Shown: in pieces, positions 53,962-62,048 of the stretch | How positions within the stretch are numbered: position 1 is the first letter of the stretch | Layout: each line of letters starts with the position of its first letter | DNA from: Streptomyces venezuelae | GTDB lineage: Bacteria; Actinomycetota; Actinomycetes; Streptomycetales; Streptomycetaceae | Assembly (NCBI RefSeq): GCF_008642335.1 | Contig: NZ_CP029191.1 | Coordinates: 7,626,001 to 7,690,000, forward strand | Direction: 5' to 3' | DNA: 64,000 nucleotides | Position numbers and translations under genes: made by a program | The notes under the pieces: generated by a model | The model's input: only the letters and a program-made list of their open reading frames with translations | What the model was told of the DNA's origin: nothing | Database searches by the model: none

Positions 53962-54500
53962 CACTGGCGGTTGACGGTCGCCTTGTCCCCGGTCACCAGG
54001 CTGGCCGGTGGCACGTCGTCGGCCACGACCGCGCCCGCGGCGATCACGGCGTCGCGGCCGATGCTGACGCCGGGAAGGATCGTGGCACCGGCGCCGATCC
54101 ACACGTTTTCCGCCACGTCGATGGGCCCGCCGGTGAGCCAGCTCCGGCGCTCCACGGGGTCGACCGGGTGGCCGACGGTGATGAACGTGACCTTGGGGGC
54201 GATCATCACGCGCTCGCCGATCCGGATACCGGCGTAATCCAGGAACGTGCAGTTCTGGTTGATGAACACGCGCTCCGCGAGGTCCAGATTGAGGCCGTGG
54301 TCCGTGTAGAAGGGCGGGTAGATCGTGGTTCGCGGGGGCAGGGGCTTGCCCAGGATCCGCTCGAACAGGTCTGCCTTGCCCTCCTCGTCCTCGAAAGGCA
54401 GGACGTTCAGACGGGACGTCAGCTCGGTGGCCCGCAGGACCCGCTCGGACATGGCCTTGAACTCGGGGCCGTGGATGCGCATGAACCGGTCGCCGGACAT
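53958..54500 (-). CDS. sugar O-acetyltransferase (Maa/LacA type)
   Basis: The 180-residue protein has a left-handed beta-helix of hexapeptide repeats (for example GIRIGERVMIAPKVTFITV and IGAGATILPGVSIGRDAVIAAGAVVADDV). The conserved His is in GHPVDPVER. It transfers acetyl from acetyl-CoA to a sugar hydroxyl. The coupled HTH gene downstream has no clear functional link. Its N-terminus (MSERVLRATELTSRLN) matches the family, although usual proteins have a slightly longer helical start. Confidence 0.9.
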   Translation of the reverse strand: MSGDRFMRIHGPEFKAMSERVLRATELTSRLNVLPFEDEEGKADLFERILGKPLPPRTTIYPPFYTDHGLNLDLAERVFINQNCTFLDYAGIRIGERVMIAPKVTFITVGHPVDPVERRSWLTGGPIDVAENVWIGAGATILPGVSIGRDAVIAAGAVVADDVPPASLVTGDKATVNRQW

Positions 54501-54597
54501 GTGAGGGTCCTTTCGTCTGGTGTTCCGAGGCCGTCACATAATCTCGTGCATGCACACTGCAGGGATCGCGGGGAGTGGCCGGACCAAGGGGGCGAGA

Positions 54598-55434
54598 GTG
54601 TTCCGTAAGGGCACGAGGTTGCCGGCGGGCACCGTGTTCGCGGTCTTCATGCTGCTCGTCGGCCCCAGCGCCCCGAGCGGCGCCCTCTTCGTCAGGTCGC
54701 TGCCGGTCGACGCGGTCGGCGAGATCGTGCCGGACCGGGTCATGACGTGGAACATCTGCAACCCCTGCGACGTGAGCGACATCGACCGGGCGGCGGACAT
54801 CGCCACGTACGCGCCACAGGTCATCGGGCTGCAGGAGGCGTGCGTACGGGACGTCGAGCGGATCAGGAACTACCTGCGGAGCTTCTACGGCCTCGAGTAC
54901 CACGTCCGGTACGGGACGGTCCTCCAGGACTGGGGCCGCTGCGGGGGAGTGCCCTGGAATCCGGGAGGCTTCGGGCAGGCGATCCTCTCGGCCGCGGCGA
55001 TGACGGACCCCGTCCTCGTGGAGTATCCCGACGGCGGCTCGGAGGACCGCGGCTACATGGCCGTCACGACCACCGTGGGCGGCCGGTCGGTGCGGGTCTT
55101 CAACACGCACCTCGCCCAGCGGCAGCAGGAGTCGTTCCGGGCCGCCCAGGTCCGCGTACTGGCCGAGGCCGTCGCCCGGCACGACCGTGCGATCGTTCTC
55201 GGCGACTTCAACGCGGTGCCGGATGCCCCCGAACTCCGCCCCCTCTGGGAGTTGGCCGAGGACACGGACTCCGAGTGCCACCCCGAGCCCACGGGGCCCT
55301 GCGAGCCGACGACGGACTGGCACAGCAAGTTCGACTACGTCTTCCTGCGGGGGTTCGCCGCGCGCGAGCACCGCGTGCGGCCCACGCCGTACTCGGACCA
55401 CCACATGCTGCACACCGACGTAGAGGCGAAATAG
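54598..55434 (+). CDS. secreted endonuclease/exonuclease/phosphatase-family protein
   Basis: The 278-residue protein begins with a signal or anchor (AGTVFAVFMLLVGPSAPSGALF). It then has the EEP fold motifs TWNICN, GLQEA, FNTHLA, GDFNAVPD and YSDHHML, including the Asp-His dyad of metal-dependent phosphodiesterases. It may cleave DNA, phospholipid or another phosphodiester outside the cell. GTG at 54598 is favoured because AAGGGGG lies 5 bases upstream and the signal follows at once; ATG at 54550 is an alternative. Confidence 0.85.
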   Translation: MFRKGTRLPAGTVFAVFMLLVGPSAPSGALFVRSLPVDAVGEIVPDRVMTWNICNPCDVSDIDRAADIATYAPQVIGLQEACVRDVERIRNYLRSFYGLEYHVRYGTVLQDWGRCGGVPWNPGGFGQAILSAAAMTDPVLVEYPDGGSEDRGYMAVTTTVGGRSVRVFNTHLAQRQQESFRAAQVRVLAEAVARHDRAIVLGDFNAVPDAPELRPLWELAEDTDSECHPEPTGPCEPTTDWHSKFDYVFLRGFAAREHRVRPTPYSDHHMLHTDVEAK

Positions 55435-55435
55435 C

Positions 55436-55909
55436 CTAGTCCTCCTCGTCCGCCTCGTTCACGTCGTTCTTGGACGCGCGGCGCCCCCTCGTGACGGCGA
55501 GGACGCTGCCCGCGACGGCGATCACCGCGATGGCCAGGGCGATGCTGATCCCGCCCTGCGTGTCCCAGTACACGTCCTCCAGGCTGATCAGCAGCGCCGC
55601 CTCGTCGACGACGAGCGCGAGCCCCACTCCGTAGGCGAGCCCTATCCAGGCGCGCGCCCGCGCGGAGCGTTCGGCGAGGCCCGCCGCGCCCACTCCCGCG
55701 AGCAACAGGATTCCCCACACGTAGTGGTGGATGTGCACCCCGCCGGCCTGCATGTCGCCGATCCCGGCCGCGTCGATGTGGATGAGCCAGGTGAGCAGCC
55801 GCATCCCGCCGAAGGTCAGGGCGAACCCCCACCAGGCGAGGATGAAACCGCGGCGCTTCGGCGAGATGCCGGGCAGCAGACGCAGCCAGGGAGAACGGTG
55901 GGACGTCAT
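55436..55909 (-). CDS. conserved small membrane protein with HIHHYVWG motif
   Basis: The 157-residue protein has four membrane helices. The first loop contains GGVHIHHYVWGI, whose clustered histidines could bind a metal, and later ALVVDEAALLISLEDVYW. It looks like a conserved actinobacterial family, but I know no function. Its ATG overlaps the stop of the alpha/beta-hydrolase gene as ATGA. The C-terminus is a charged cytoplasmic tail (NEADEED). Confidence 0.75.
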   Translation of the reverse strand: MTSHRSPWLRLLPGISPKRRGFILAWWGFALTFGGMRLLTWLIHIDAAGIGDMQAGGVHIHHYVWGILLLAGVGAAGLAERSARARAWIGLAYGVGLALVVDEAALLISLEDVYWDTQGGISIALAIAVIAVAGSVLAVTRGRRASKNDVNEADEED

Positions 55910-56697
55910 CCGGGCTCTCCTGCCGTGGACTGCTCGCTCGTGAACCCCTCGCTCGTGTACTGCTCGCTCGTGAACTTCTCGATCAGCGCGGCGAGGGCGT
56001 CCGGCGCGCCGTAGTGGGCCGCGTGGGCGGCGCCCGGGATGTCCCGCGCGTACCCGTCGGCGACGAGATCCGCCACGCGCCGCGTCCATGCGACGGAGGC
56101 GATGGTGTCACCCGCCCCCCGTACGGCGAGGGTGGGCGCGCGGACCCGCGACAGGTTCACCTCGAATGCCGCGGCCGCGTCCCGCAGCGCGTGCCGGAAG
56201 GAGGCCGCGCAGCGCAGCGGACCCGTGACGAGGTAATCGAACCCGGCCAGCGCGAGCAGGCCGAGGGGCTCTCTGGGGGCGTCGGCGACGAGCCGCACGC
56301 ATTGCCGGGCACCGGAGGCGCCCGGGTCGAGCGCGGGTCCGACCAGCACGAGGTGGCTCACCAGGCGGGGGTGGCGGGCGGCCAGGGCGGCGACCACCTG
56401 GCAGCCGACCGAGTTCGCCACGAGGACGACGGGCCCCGGCGGCAGGGCACGCTCCAGGCCGTGCGCCAGAGCGTCCGCGAGCCGTCCGACGTCGGGCGCG
56501 CGGCGTACGACGGACCGCGAGCGCCCGTTGCCCGGCAGGTCGGGCACGAGGACGCTCGCGCCGCCCGCGGCCAGCCGGCGCGCGAGCGGCACGAAGTAGC
56601 GGCCCGAGAGCCCGAGTCCGTGGACGAGCACGAAGGCCGGGCGGCCCTCGCGCGGAGGAGGCCCGTACCTGCGGGCGTAGAAGCCGACGTCAGTCAT
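55906..56697 (-). CDS. alpha/beta hydrolase
   Basis: The 263-residue protein has an alpha/beta hydrolase fold: VLVHGLGLSGRYF near residue 25, nucleophile Ser in VANSVGCQV near 95, and PDLPGNGRS. The late His is in GAAHAAHYG. The nucleophile elbow begins with Asn rather than the usual Gly. Substrate unknown. The C-terminus is lengthened by three repeats (FTSEQ, YTSEG, FTSEQ) from a 15-bp DNA repeat. It is coupled to the membrane protein gene. Confidence 0.85.
   Translation of the reverse strand: MTDVGFYARRYGPPPREGRPAFVLVHGLGLSGRYFVPLARRLAAGGASVLVPDLPGNGRSRSVVRRAPDVGRLADALAHGLERALPPGPVVLVANSVGCQVVAALAARHPRLVSHLVLVGPALDPGASGARQCVRLVADAPREPLGLLALAGFDYLVTGPLRCAASFRHALRDAAAAFEVNLSRVRAPTLAVRGAGDTIASVAWTRRVADLVADGYARDIPGAAHAAHYGAPDALAALIEKFTSEQYTSEGFTSEQSTAGEPG
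55931..55975. repeat. 15-bp tandem repeat, three copies
   Basis: TGCTCGCTCGTGAAC at 55931-55945 and 55961-55975 flanks the variant CCCTCGCTCGTGTAC. The repeats encode a pentapeptide series just before the hydrolase stop. Confidence 0.9.
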
Positions 56698-56786
56698 GTG
56701 ATCCACATGCCCACGATCGCTTCTCGTATCGCCCAAAAGGGATGACACGCCTAAAACCTTCGAGGGGCGGTCGGCCTCCCGGTGTC

Positions 56787-57560
56787 TCAGGCGTTGACGT
56801 CGAAAGGCACGCCCGACGGCAGGGCCGCGGCCAGGTGACCGGGGAAGCTCGCGTCCTTGAGCCCGAAGGTGGCGCTGCCGAAGTCGTGGGCGCTCAGCTT
56901 GTCCCGGAGACCCGCCGGGTAGCCGTTCCAGCCGACCAGGGCGGGGAACTGCCAGGCGCCGCGGTGGTTCTCGGGCGGCTCGTCGCCCGCGGTCGCGGCG
57001 CGGAAGCAGTGGGTCCCGATGCCGTCCTTGTGGTAGACGACCTTCGGATGCGTGCCGTCCCAGCGGATCTGGTCGCGCGAGTGGACGCGGAACTTGCCGT
57101 GGGCCGAGGTGGCGACGTACTCGGCGCGGCCGTCCTTCACCCACACCACGACGTGCTCCCAGTCGTGCCGGTGGCCGCCGAGGCCGCTGCCGGCCACGGC
57201 CTGGTCCTTCTCGAAGTAGAGGCCGTACATGACGGCGCACCAGCCGTTGTTGCACTTGGTGCGGGAGTAGCCGTTGGTGTTGGCGAGGTCGCTCGCGTCA
57301 CGGCACTGGCCGTTGACGGCACCGCTCGGCTTGAGCCCGCCGTTCACCGTTCCGTCGGGTCCGATGGCGGGCGTCGGATAACAGCCGTCGCCGTCGTAGT
57401 CGTACGCGGGCTGGAACGTCTGCTCGGTGCCGTCGGCGTTCGCGGGCAGGGCCTGTGGCGGCGCGGCGAGAGCTGGTCCGGCGAAGGCCACGACCAGGGT
57501 GAGGGCGCCGCCGACGGACAGGGAGGCGCGGCGGATCGCTCTGCTCGACTTCAGCTTCAT
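56787..57560 (-). CDS. secreted NPP1/Nep1-like protein (NLP)
   Basis: The 257-residue protein has a signal peptide (ALTLVVAFAGPALAAPP). The NLP core motif GHRHDWEHVVVW follows, with the acidic/His cluster that binds calcium and is needed for cytolysis in plant-pathogen NLPs. NPP1 proteins in eukaryotic pathogens and some bacteria permeabilise plant plasma membranes by binding sphingolipids. In Streptomyces the role is less clear. GAGGAGACC before the ATG is a strong ribosome site. It is not in an operon. Confidence 0.9.
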   Translation of the reverse strand: MKLKSSRAIRRASLSVGGALTLVVAFAGPALAAPPQALPANADGTEQTFQPAYDYDGDGCYPTPAIGPDGTVNGGLKPSGAVNGQCRDASDLANTNGYSRTKCNNGWCAVMYGLYFEKDQAVAGSGLGGHRHDWEHVVVWVKDGRAEYVATSAHGKFRVHSRDQIRWDGTHPKVVYHKDGIGTHCFRAATAGDEPPENHRGAWQFPALVGWNGYPAGLRDKLSAHDFGSATFGLKDASFPGHLAAALPSGVPFDVNA

Positions 57561-57739
57561 GGGGGGTCTCCTCGGGCGCTGCGGGACGGCCGTGGGTGGC
57601 TCGGGCAGCCTTGTCATGCCCGCAACATCTCCCGGTCACGCGTACGAGGAGTTACGCGTATCCGTACGGGAGTTGACGCATGGGCATGGGGGCCGGGAGT
57701 CTCGCGCGGGGGACACGTCGGCCTTCGAGGGGGAATCAG

Positions 57740-58153
57740 GTGGTCTACGCACAACCGATGGCGCGGGCGGTCGTGGAACCGGCCCTGCGCGAACTGATGC
57801 AGCAGTGCGCCGACGGCCGCGAGCACTCCGCGACGGTCACGCTCGGCGGGGACGGCTTCGACATGCACGCCCACGTCCGCGTGCGTGCGACCGCTCCCGG
57901 CCGGTTCGAGGTCGCGCTCGCCTGCTGGGTCGCGAACAAGGACACGGCTCGGTACTTCGGCGACAGCCCGCCGAGCCGTGACGAGGCCCGGCTGCCTCCG
58001 GAGGGCACGGCCACACCGGACGGGTCGCTCACCGCCCGGGTGATCGGCCACCTGGCCACCCGCCTGGAGGCCGTCGACGCCCCTCGCCCGGACCGCGACG
58101 GCCACCTGGCCATCACCGTCCCCGAGGCCGCCCCTCGCGGGGGCACGGACTGA
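57740..58153 (+). CDS. conserved hypothetical protein
   Basis: The 137-residue soluble protein (QPMARAVVEPALRELMQQCADGREHSATVTLGGDGFDMHAHVR) contains no motif that I recognise. The middle part is beta-rich (RFEVALACWVANKD). GTG at 57740 is preferred because GAGGGGGAA lies upstream; an in-frame ATG at 57680 would add 20 unconserved residues. Upstream lie two 17-base repeats (57641-57657, 57663-57679) that may be regulatory. Confidence 0.6.
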   Translation: MVYAQPMARAVVEPALRELMQQCADGREHSATVTLGGDGFDMHAHVRVRATAPGRFEVALACWVANKDTARYFGDSPPSRDEARLPPEGTATPDGSLTARVIGHLATRLEAVDAPRPDRDGHLAITVPEAAPRGGTD

Positions 58154-58164
58154 GGAAAAGGTTC

Positions 58165-58189
58165 ACGTGTTCGAATCGCGTTGGCTCCA
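58165..58189 (+). other. tRNA 3'-end-like remnant
   Basis: ACGTG-TTCGAAT-CGCGT forms a T-arm (five pairs, one G-U), followed by TGGCTCC and A, which look like the acceptor 3' strand and discriminator base. No matching GGAGCCA 5' acceptor strand is found in the preceding 100 bases, so a complete tRNA is absent. Such remnants often mark attachment sites of integrative elements. No integrase is visible. Confidence 0.45.
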
Positions 58190-58269
58190 CAGGATGCGGA
58201 TCCGGCCTCGCGCCCTGAATCTGGAGGAGCAGGGGAGGAAAGCGAAGAGTCGAGAGGCAGGTACAGCCC

Positions 58270-58464
58270 ATGTCGGTCATGGACAAGCTCAAGCAGATGC
58301 TCAAGGGGCACGAGGACAAGGCCGGGCAGGGAATCGACAAGGCAGGGGACTTCGTCGACGACAGGACCCAGGGCAAGTACTCCAGCCAGGTCGACACCGC
58401 CCAGGACAAGCTCCGGGACCAGTTCGGCTCGGACCGGTCCCAGCAGGACCCGCCGCAGAGCTAG
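58270..58464 (+). CDS. Rv0909-type antitoxin-like small protein
   Basis: The 64-residue, highly charged protein (MDKLKQMLKGHEDKAGQGIDKAGDFVDDRTQGKYSSQVD and DKLRDQFG) resembles the MT0933-like/Rv0909 antitoxin family of actinobacteria, which also resembles CsbD-like stress proteins. The usual toxin partner (Rv0910-like) is not visible nearby, so a true antitoxin role is unsure. It is predicted to be soluble and largely disordered or helical. Confidence 0.8.
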   Translation: MSVMDKLKQMLKGHEDKAGQGIDKAGDFVDDRTQGKYSSQVDTAQDKLRDQFGSDRSQQDPPQS

Positions 58465-58541
58465 GCGGGCGGCGCATTCGAACACGGTGCGGGCCCCCGG
58501 TCCGCCGCGTCCTTCGTGGGGCACGGCGGACCGGGGGCCGC

Positions 58542-59156
58542 GTGCGCTTCGACGGGTGGATCGCGGGACTCGGCACCAGTTCCGGCGTGCGGCTCGTCGT
58601 CGGTCACTGGCCGGTGTCCCCGCTGGGGCCCTTTGCCGACGTCATGGTGGAGCACGCCGACGGCCGCCGCGTGCTGCTCGCGCCGTCGCTGCGGGTCGCG
58701 GAGTTCGTCGCCGCCACCTACCGCTTCGACGACATCGCCATCTGGCCCGTGACCGTCGACGCCGGGCAGGGGCGGGAAGAGTGGACCGTGACCGCGGGGC
58801 CGCTGCGGCTCGCCTTCGAACCCGGGTCCTCCACGGCGCTCGGGCACCTGCTGCGCCTGGTCCCGGGCCGTCTCGCGCGGAGCCCCGGCTGGGCCGCCCT
58901 GTGCGACGTGCCGGCCCGTCTGCTGATGCCGGGCGTACGGACGCGCGGCAGCGCGGGCGGAGGGCGCCGCGAGTGGTACGCCGCCAGGGACCTGCGCACC
59001 CTCACCTCGGCGCGCGCGTCATGGGACGGGCAGGACCTGGGCGCACTCACCGCCGTGGACCCCCCGGTCCGCTTCGGCTTCGGGTCCGTGCCCCGCAAGC
59101 CCTCCCTGACCCGCGTCGTCACCACGGTGGAACTCCCGGACACCCAGCACCCGTGA
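58542..59156 (+). CDS. conserved hypothetical protein
   Basis: The 204-residue soluble protein (RFDGWIAGLGTSSGVRLVVGHWPVSPLG) looks like a conserved Streptomyces family, with beta-rich halves (VMVEHADGRRVLLAPS and RVVTTVELPD) and a central Arg-rich segment. I know no function. GTG at 58542 lies behind CGGGGGCC. It is 77 bases after the antitoxin-like gene and not coupled to it. Confidence 0.6.
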   Translation: MRFDGWIAGLGTSSGVRLVVGHWPVSPLGPFADVMVEHADGRRVLLAPSLRVAEFVAATYRFDDIAIWPVTVDAGQGREEWTVTAGPLRLAFEPGSSTALGHLLRLVPGRLARSPGWAALCDVPARLLMPGVRTRGSAGGGRREWYAARDLRTLTSARASWDGQDLGALTAVDPPVRFGFGSVPRKPSLTRVVTTVELPDTQHP

Positions 59157-59241
59157 CGGACCGAATGAGCGCTCACGCGTGACCGCGCACGCCCTCACAC
59201 GTTCTCCATGTCTTCGAGACTTGACCGAGAACACGCATCTA

Positions 59242-59270
59242 TTGACGTGACTCGTTCAGGAAATTTATGG
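59242..59270 (+). promoter_or_regulatory. promoter candidate upstream of GH65 gene
   Basis: TTGACG (59242-59247), 17 bases and TTATGG (59265-59270) fit a sigma-HrdB-like promoter; the AAATTTAT stretch is the most AT-rich nearby. The perfect repeat GGTCC-CT-GGACC (59269-59280) overlaps its end and may be an operator. Confidence 0.5.
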
Positions 59271-59311
59271 TCCCTGGACCCTCGCAAGGCGAACCAGAGT
59301 GACGGAGAACA

Positions 59312-62047
59312 ATGACGTACTCCCTTGGTGCGCGGCCCCGCGCCGCCCGAATGACCGCGGTGCTGCTGGCCGGAACCCTCGTCGCCTCGGTGCCGTCGGT
59401 CGCCGCGAGGACGGCCGCGGACGGTGACACGACATCCGCCGCACAGTGCCGCACGGGCGACGGCTGGACCCTCGGCACCACCACCCGCGCCGATGCCAAG
59501 GACACCCACCACGCCTTCGTCGGCAACGGCTACCTGGGGCAACGCGTACCGCCCAACGGCGCCGGATACACCGACAGCGAGGCCAAGACGGGGTGGCCGT
59601 TGTTCACCCCGCGCTACGACGGATCCTTCGTGTCCGGGCTCTACGCGCACAACAAGAAGACCGCCGAGAACCGTCAGGCGGTCGCCGCCCTGCCCAACTG
59701 GACCGCCCTCACGGTCAGCACGGGCGGAGCACACGGCGATACCTTCAACTCTTCTACGCCGTCCGGCCGCATCTCCGACTACAGCCAGTCGCTCCTCCTG
59801 CACTGCGGTGTCGTCCGTACGTCACTGACCTGGACGGCCGTCGACGGGCGCCGCACCGACCTCGTCTACGAAGTGCTCGCCGACCGCACCAACCCACACG
59901 TCGGGGCCGTCCGGATGAGGATGACCCCGCACTGGAGCGGCAAGGCCACCGTCACCGACATGCTGGACGGCCGCGGCGCCCGGCGGATCCGGCAGACCGG
60001 CGGCGGCGACCGGACCGGCGGACACCGCCACGGTTCCCGGACCACGCCGAGCATGGACGTCGCCTTCCGCACGGACGGCACGAAGGTCGACGGAGCCGTC
60101 GCCTCCACGCTCCGCGCCGACCAAGGGGTCCGCGGTGCCAAGGCGCAACTGGCAAAGCGCGCAGCGAATCTGACGTCGCGCCAGGGCATCGCCCTGCCGG
60201 TCCGGCGCGGACAGTCGTACGACTTCACCAAGTACGTCGGGATCGACACGGGCCTGACCTCCCGCGCACCCCGCAAGGATGCCACCGCCGCCTCGCAGCG
60301 AGCCGCCGGCCGCGGTTGGCAGACCATGCTGCGCTCCCACACCGCCGCCTGGGCCGAGCTGTGGCGCGGCGACATCGAGGTGCGCGGGCAGCGCGAGATG
60401 CAGTCATGGGTGCGGTCCGCGCAGTACGGACTGCTCGCCAACACCCGCGAAGGCGCCGCAAACAGCATCGCGCCCGCGGGTCTGACCAGCGACAACTACG
60501 CCGGCCTCGTCTTCTGGGACGCCGAGACCTGGATGTACCCGGGCCTGCTCGCCACCCGCCCCGAACTCGCCAGGTCCGTGGTCGACTACCGCTACCGCAC
60601 TCGCGCGGGAGCCCGCGAGAACGCCCGCAAGTTCGGCTACGAAGGGCTCTTCTACCCCTGGAACAGCGGCAGTTCGGGCAACCTCGCCGAGGAGTGCCAC
60701 AGTGTCGCCCCGCCGCACTGCCGCACCCAGATCCACCTCCAGTCCGACATCTCCCTCGCCACCTGGCAGTACTACCTCGCCACCAAGGACACACACTGGC
60801 TGCGCGAGCGCGGCTACCCGGTCATGAAGGGCATCGCCGAGTTCTGGGCGGGCCGCGTCAGCCGCAACGAGGACGGCAGCTACTCGATCAAGGACACGGC
60901 AGGGCCCGACGAGTACAGCAACGGCGTCGACGACGCGGTCTTCACCAACGCGGGCGCCGTCACCGCCCTGCGCCACGCCACCCGCGCCGCCGAACTCGCG
61001 GGCGAGCGGCCCCCGGCCCAGTGGCGGACCATCGCCGACCGCATCCGCATCCCGTACGACGAGGGACGCAAGGTCTTCCAGCAGTACGACGGCTACAAGG
61101 GCAGCACCATCAAGCAGGCCGACACCGTCCTCCTGATGTACCCGCTGGAGTGGAAGATGCCCGAGGGCGCGGCGGCCGCCACCCTCGACTACTACGCGCA
61201 GCGCACCGACCCGGACGGCCCGGCCATGACCGACTCGGTGCACGCCATCGACGCCGCCGGGATCGGTGAGCCGGGCTGCTCCACGTACACCTACCTGGAG
61301 CGCTCCATCAAGCCGTTCGTCCGCGGCCCGTTCGCGCAGTTCTCGGAGGCCCGCGGCGACAAGGCGGGGGCCTCGGACCCCCTGTCGGGCTCGCCCGCGC
61401 ACGACTTCCTCACCGGCAAGGGCGGTTTCCTGCAGACCTTCACCAACGGCCTGACCGGCATGCGGATGCGCGAGAACAGCCTCCACCTCGACCCGATGCT
61501 GCCCCCGCAGCTCGACCGCGGCGTCACCCTGCGCGGCCTCGCCTGGCAGGGGCGCACGTACGACATCGAGATCGGCGCCCGCCGCACGACCGTCCGCCTC
61601 ACCGACGGCGCGCCGATGACGCTTGACACCCCGCAGGGCAAGCGGGCCCTCGGCATGGGCAGCCCGGTCGTCCTGGAGACCCGCCGCCCGGACCTGACAC
61701 CCACCACCAACGCGGCCCGCTGCACCACCGCCACGGCCTCCTCCGAGCAGCCCGGCATGTACGCGGGCGCCGCCTTCGACGGCAACTCCGCGACCGCCTG
61801 GGTCCCGGACGGCGCGAATGGCCGCCTCACCACGGACCTCGGCGAGCCGGTGCGCGTCAAGAAGGCCACGCCCACCTGGAGCGACACGAAGCCTGCCGCC
61901 CATGGCGTCGAGGTCTCCCTCGACGGGCGGAACTGGCACCGGGTGGAGGCGGACGACCCGCGGCTCGCACGGTACGTGCGGGTGACGGTACGCGGCGAGG
62001 AGGGCGCGAAGAAGCACCCGGGAGTCGCGGAGCTGACGGTCAATTAG
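59312..62047 (+). CDS. secreted GH65-family glycosidase/phosphorylase-like enzyme with F5/8-type domain
   Basis: The 911-residue protein has a signal peptide (MTAVLLAGTLVASVPSVAA). The GH65 sandwich N-domain is followed by an (alpha/alpha)6 barrel with the catalytic Glu in TAGPDEYSNG near residue 530. The late barrel segment GGFLQTFTNG is also conserved. C-terminal residues from about 760 resemble an F5/8-type/CBM32 module (ATASSEQPGMYAGAAFDGN). Secreted GH65 members in actinobacteria include acid trehalases and related alpha-glucosidases. Hydrolysis of trehalose or another alpha-glucoside is likely. It is not in an operon; a promoter candidate lies upstream. Confidence 0.9.
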   Translation: MTYSLGARPRAARMTAVLLAGTLVASVPSVAARTAADGDTTSAAQCRTGDGWTLGTTTRADAKDTHHAFVGNGYLGQRVPPNGAGYTDSEAKTGWPLFTPRYDGSFVSGLYAHNKKTAENRQAVAALPNWTALTVSTGGAHGDTFNSSTPSGRISDYSQSLLLHCGVVRTSLTWTAVDGRRTDLVYEVLADRTNPHVGAVRMRMTPHWSGKATVTDMLDGRGARRIRQTGGGDRTGGHRHGSRTTPSMDVAFRTDGTKVDGAVASTLRADQGVRGAKAQLAKRAANLTSRQGIALPVRRGQSYDFTKYVGIDTGLTSRAPRKDATAASQRAAGRGWQTMLRSHTAAWAELWRGDIEVRGQREMQSWVRSAQYGLLANTREGAANSIAPAGLTSDNYAGLVFWDAETWMYPGLLATRPELARSVVDYRYRTRAGARENARKFGYEGLFYPWNSGSSGNLAEECHSVAPPHCRTQIHLQSDISLATWQYYLATKDTHWLRERGYPVMKGIAEFWAGRVSRNEDGSYSIKDTAGPDEYSNGVDDAVFTNAGAVTALRHATRAAELAGERPPAQWRTIADRIRIPYDEGRKVFQQYDGYKGSTIKQADTVLLMYPLEWKMPEGAAAATLDYYAQRTDPDGPAMTDSVHAIDAAGIGEPGCSTYTYLERSIKPFVRGPFAQFSEARGDKAGASDPLSGSPAHDFLTGKGGFLQTFTNGLTGMRMRENSLHLDPMLPPQLDRGVTLRGLAWQGRTYDIEIGARRTTVRLTDGAPMTLDTPQGKRALGMGSPVVLETRRPDLTPTTNAARCTTATASSEQPGMYAGAAFDGNSATAWVPDGANGRLTTDLGEPVRVKKATPTWSDTKPAAHGVEVSLDGRNWHRVEADDPRLARYVRVTVRGEEGAKKHPGVAELTVN

Positions 62048-62048
62048 C

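Noticed and set aside
58100..58193. Complete tRNA gene
   Set aside because: Only the T-arm and 3' acceptor strand are recognisable; no 5' acceptor, D-arm or anticodon arm can be formed.
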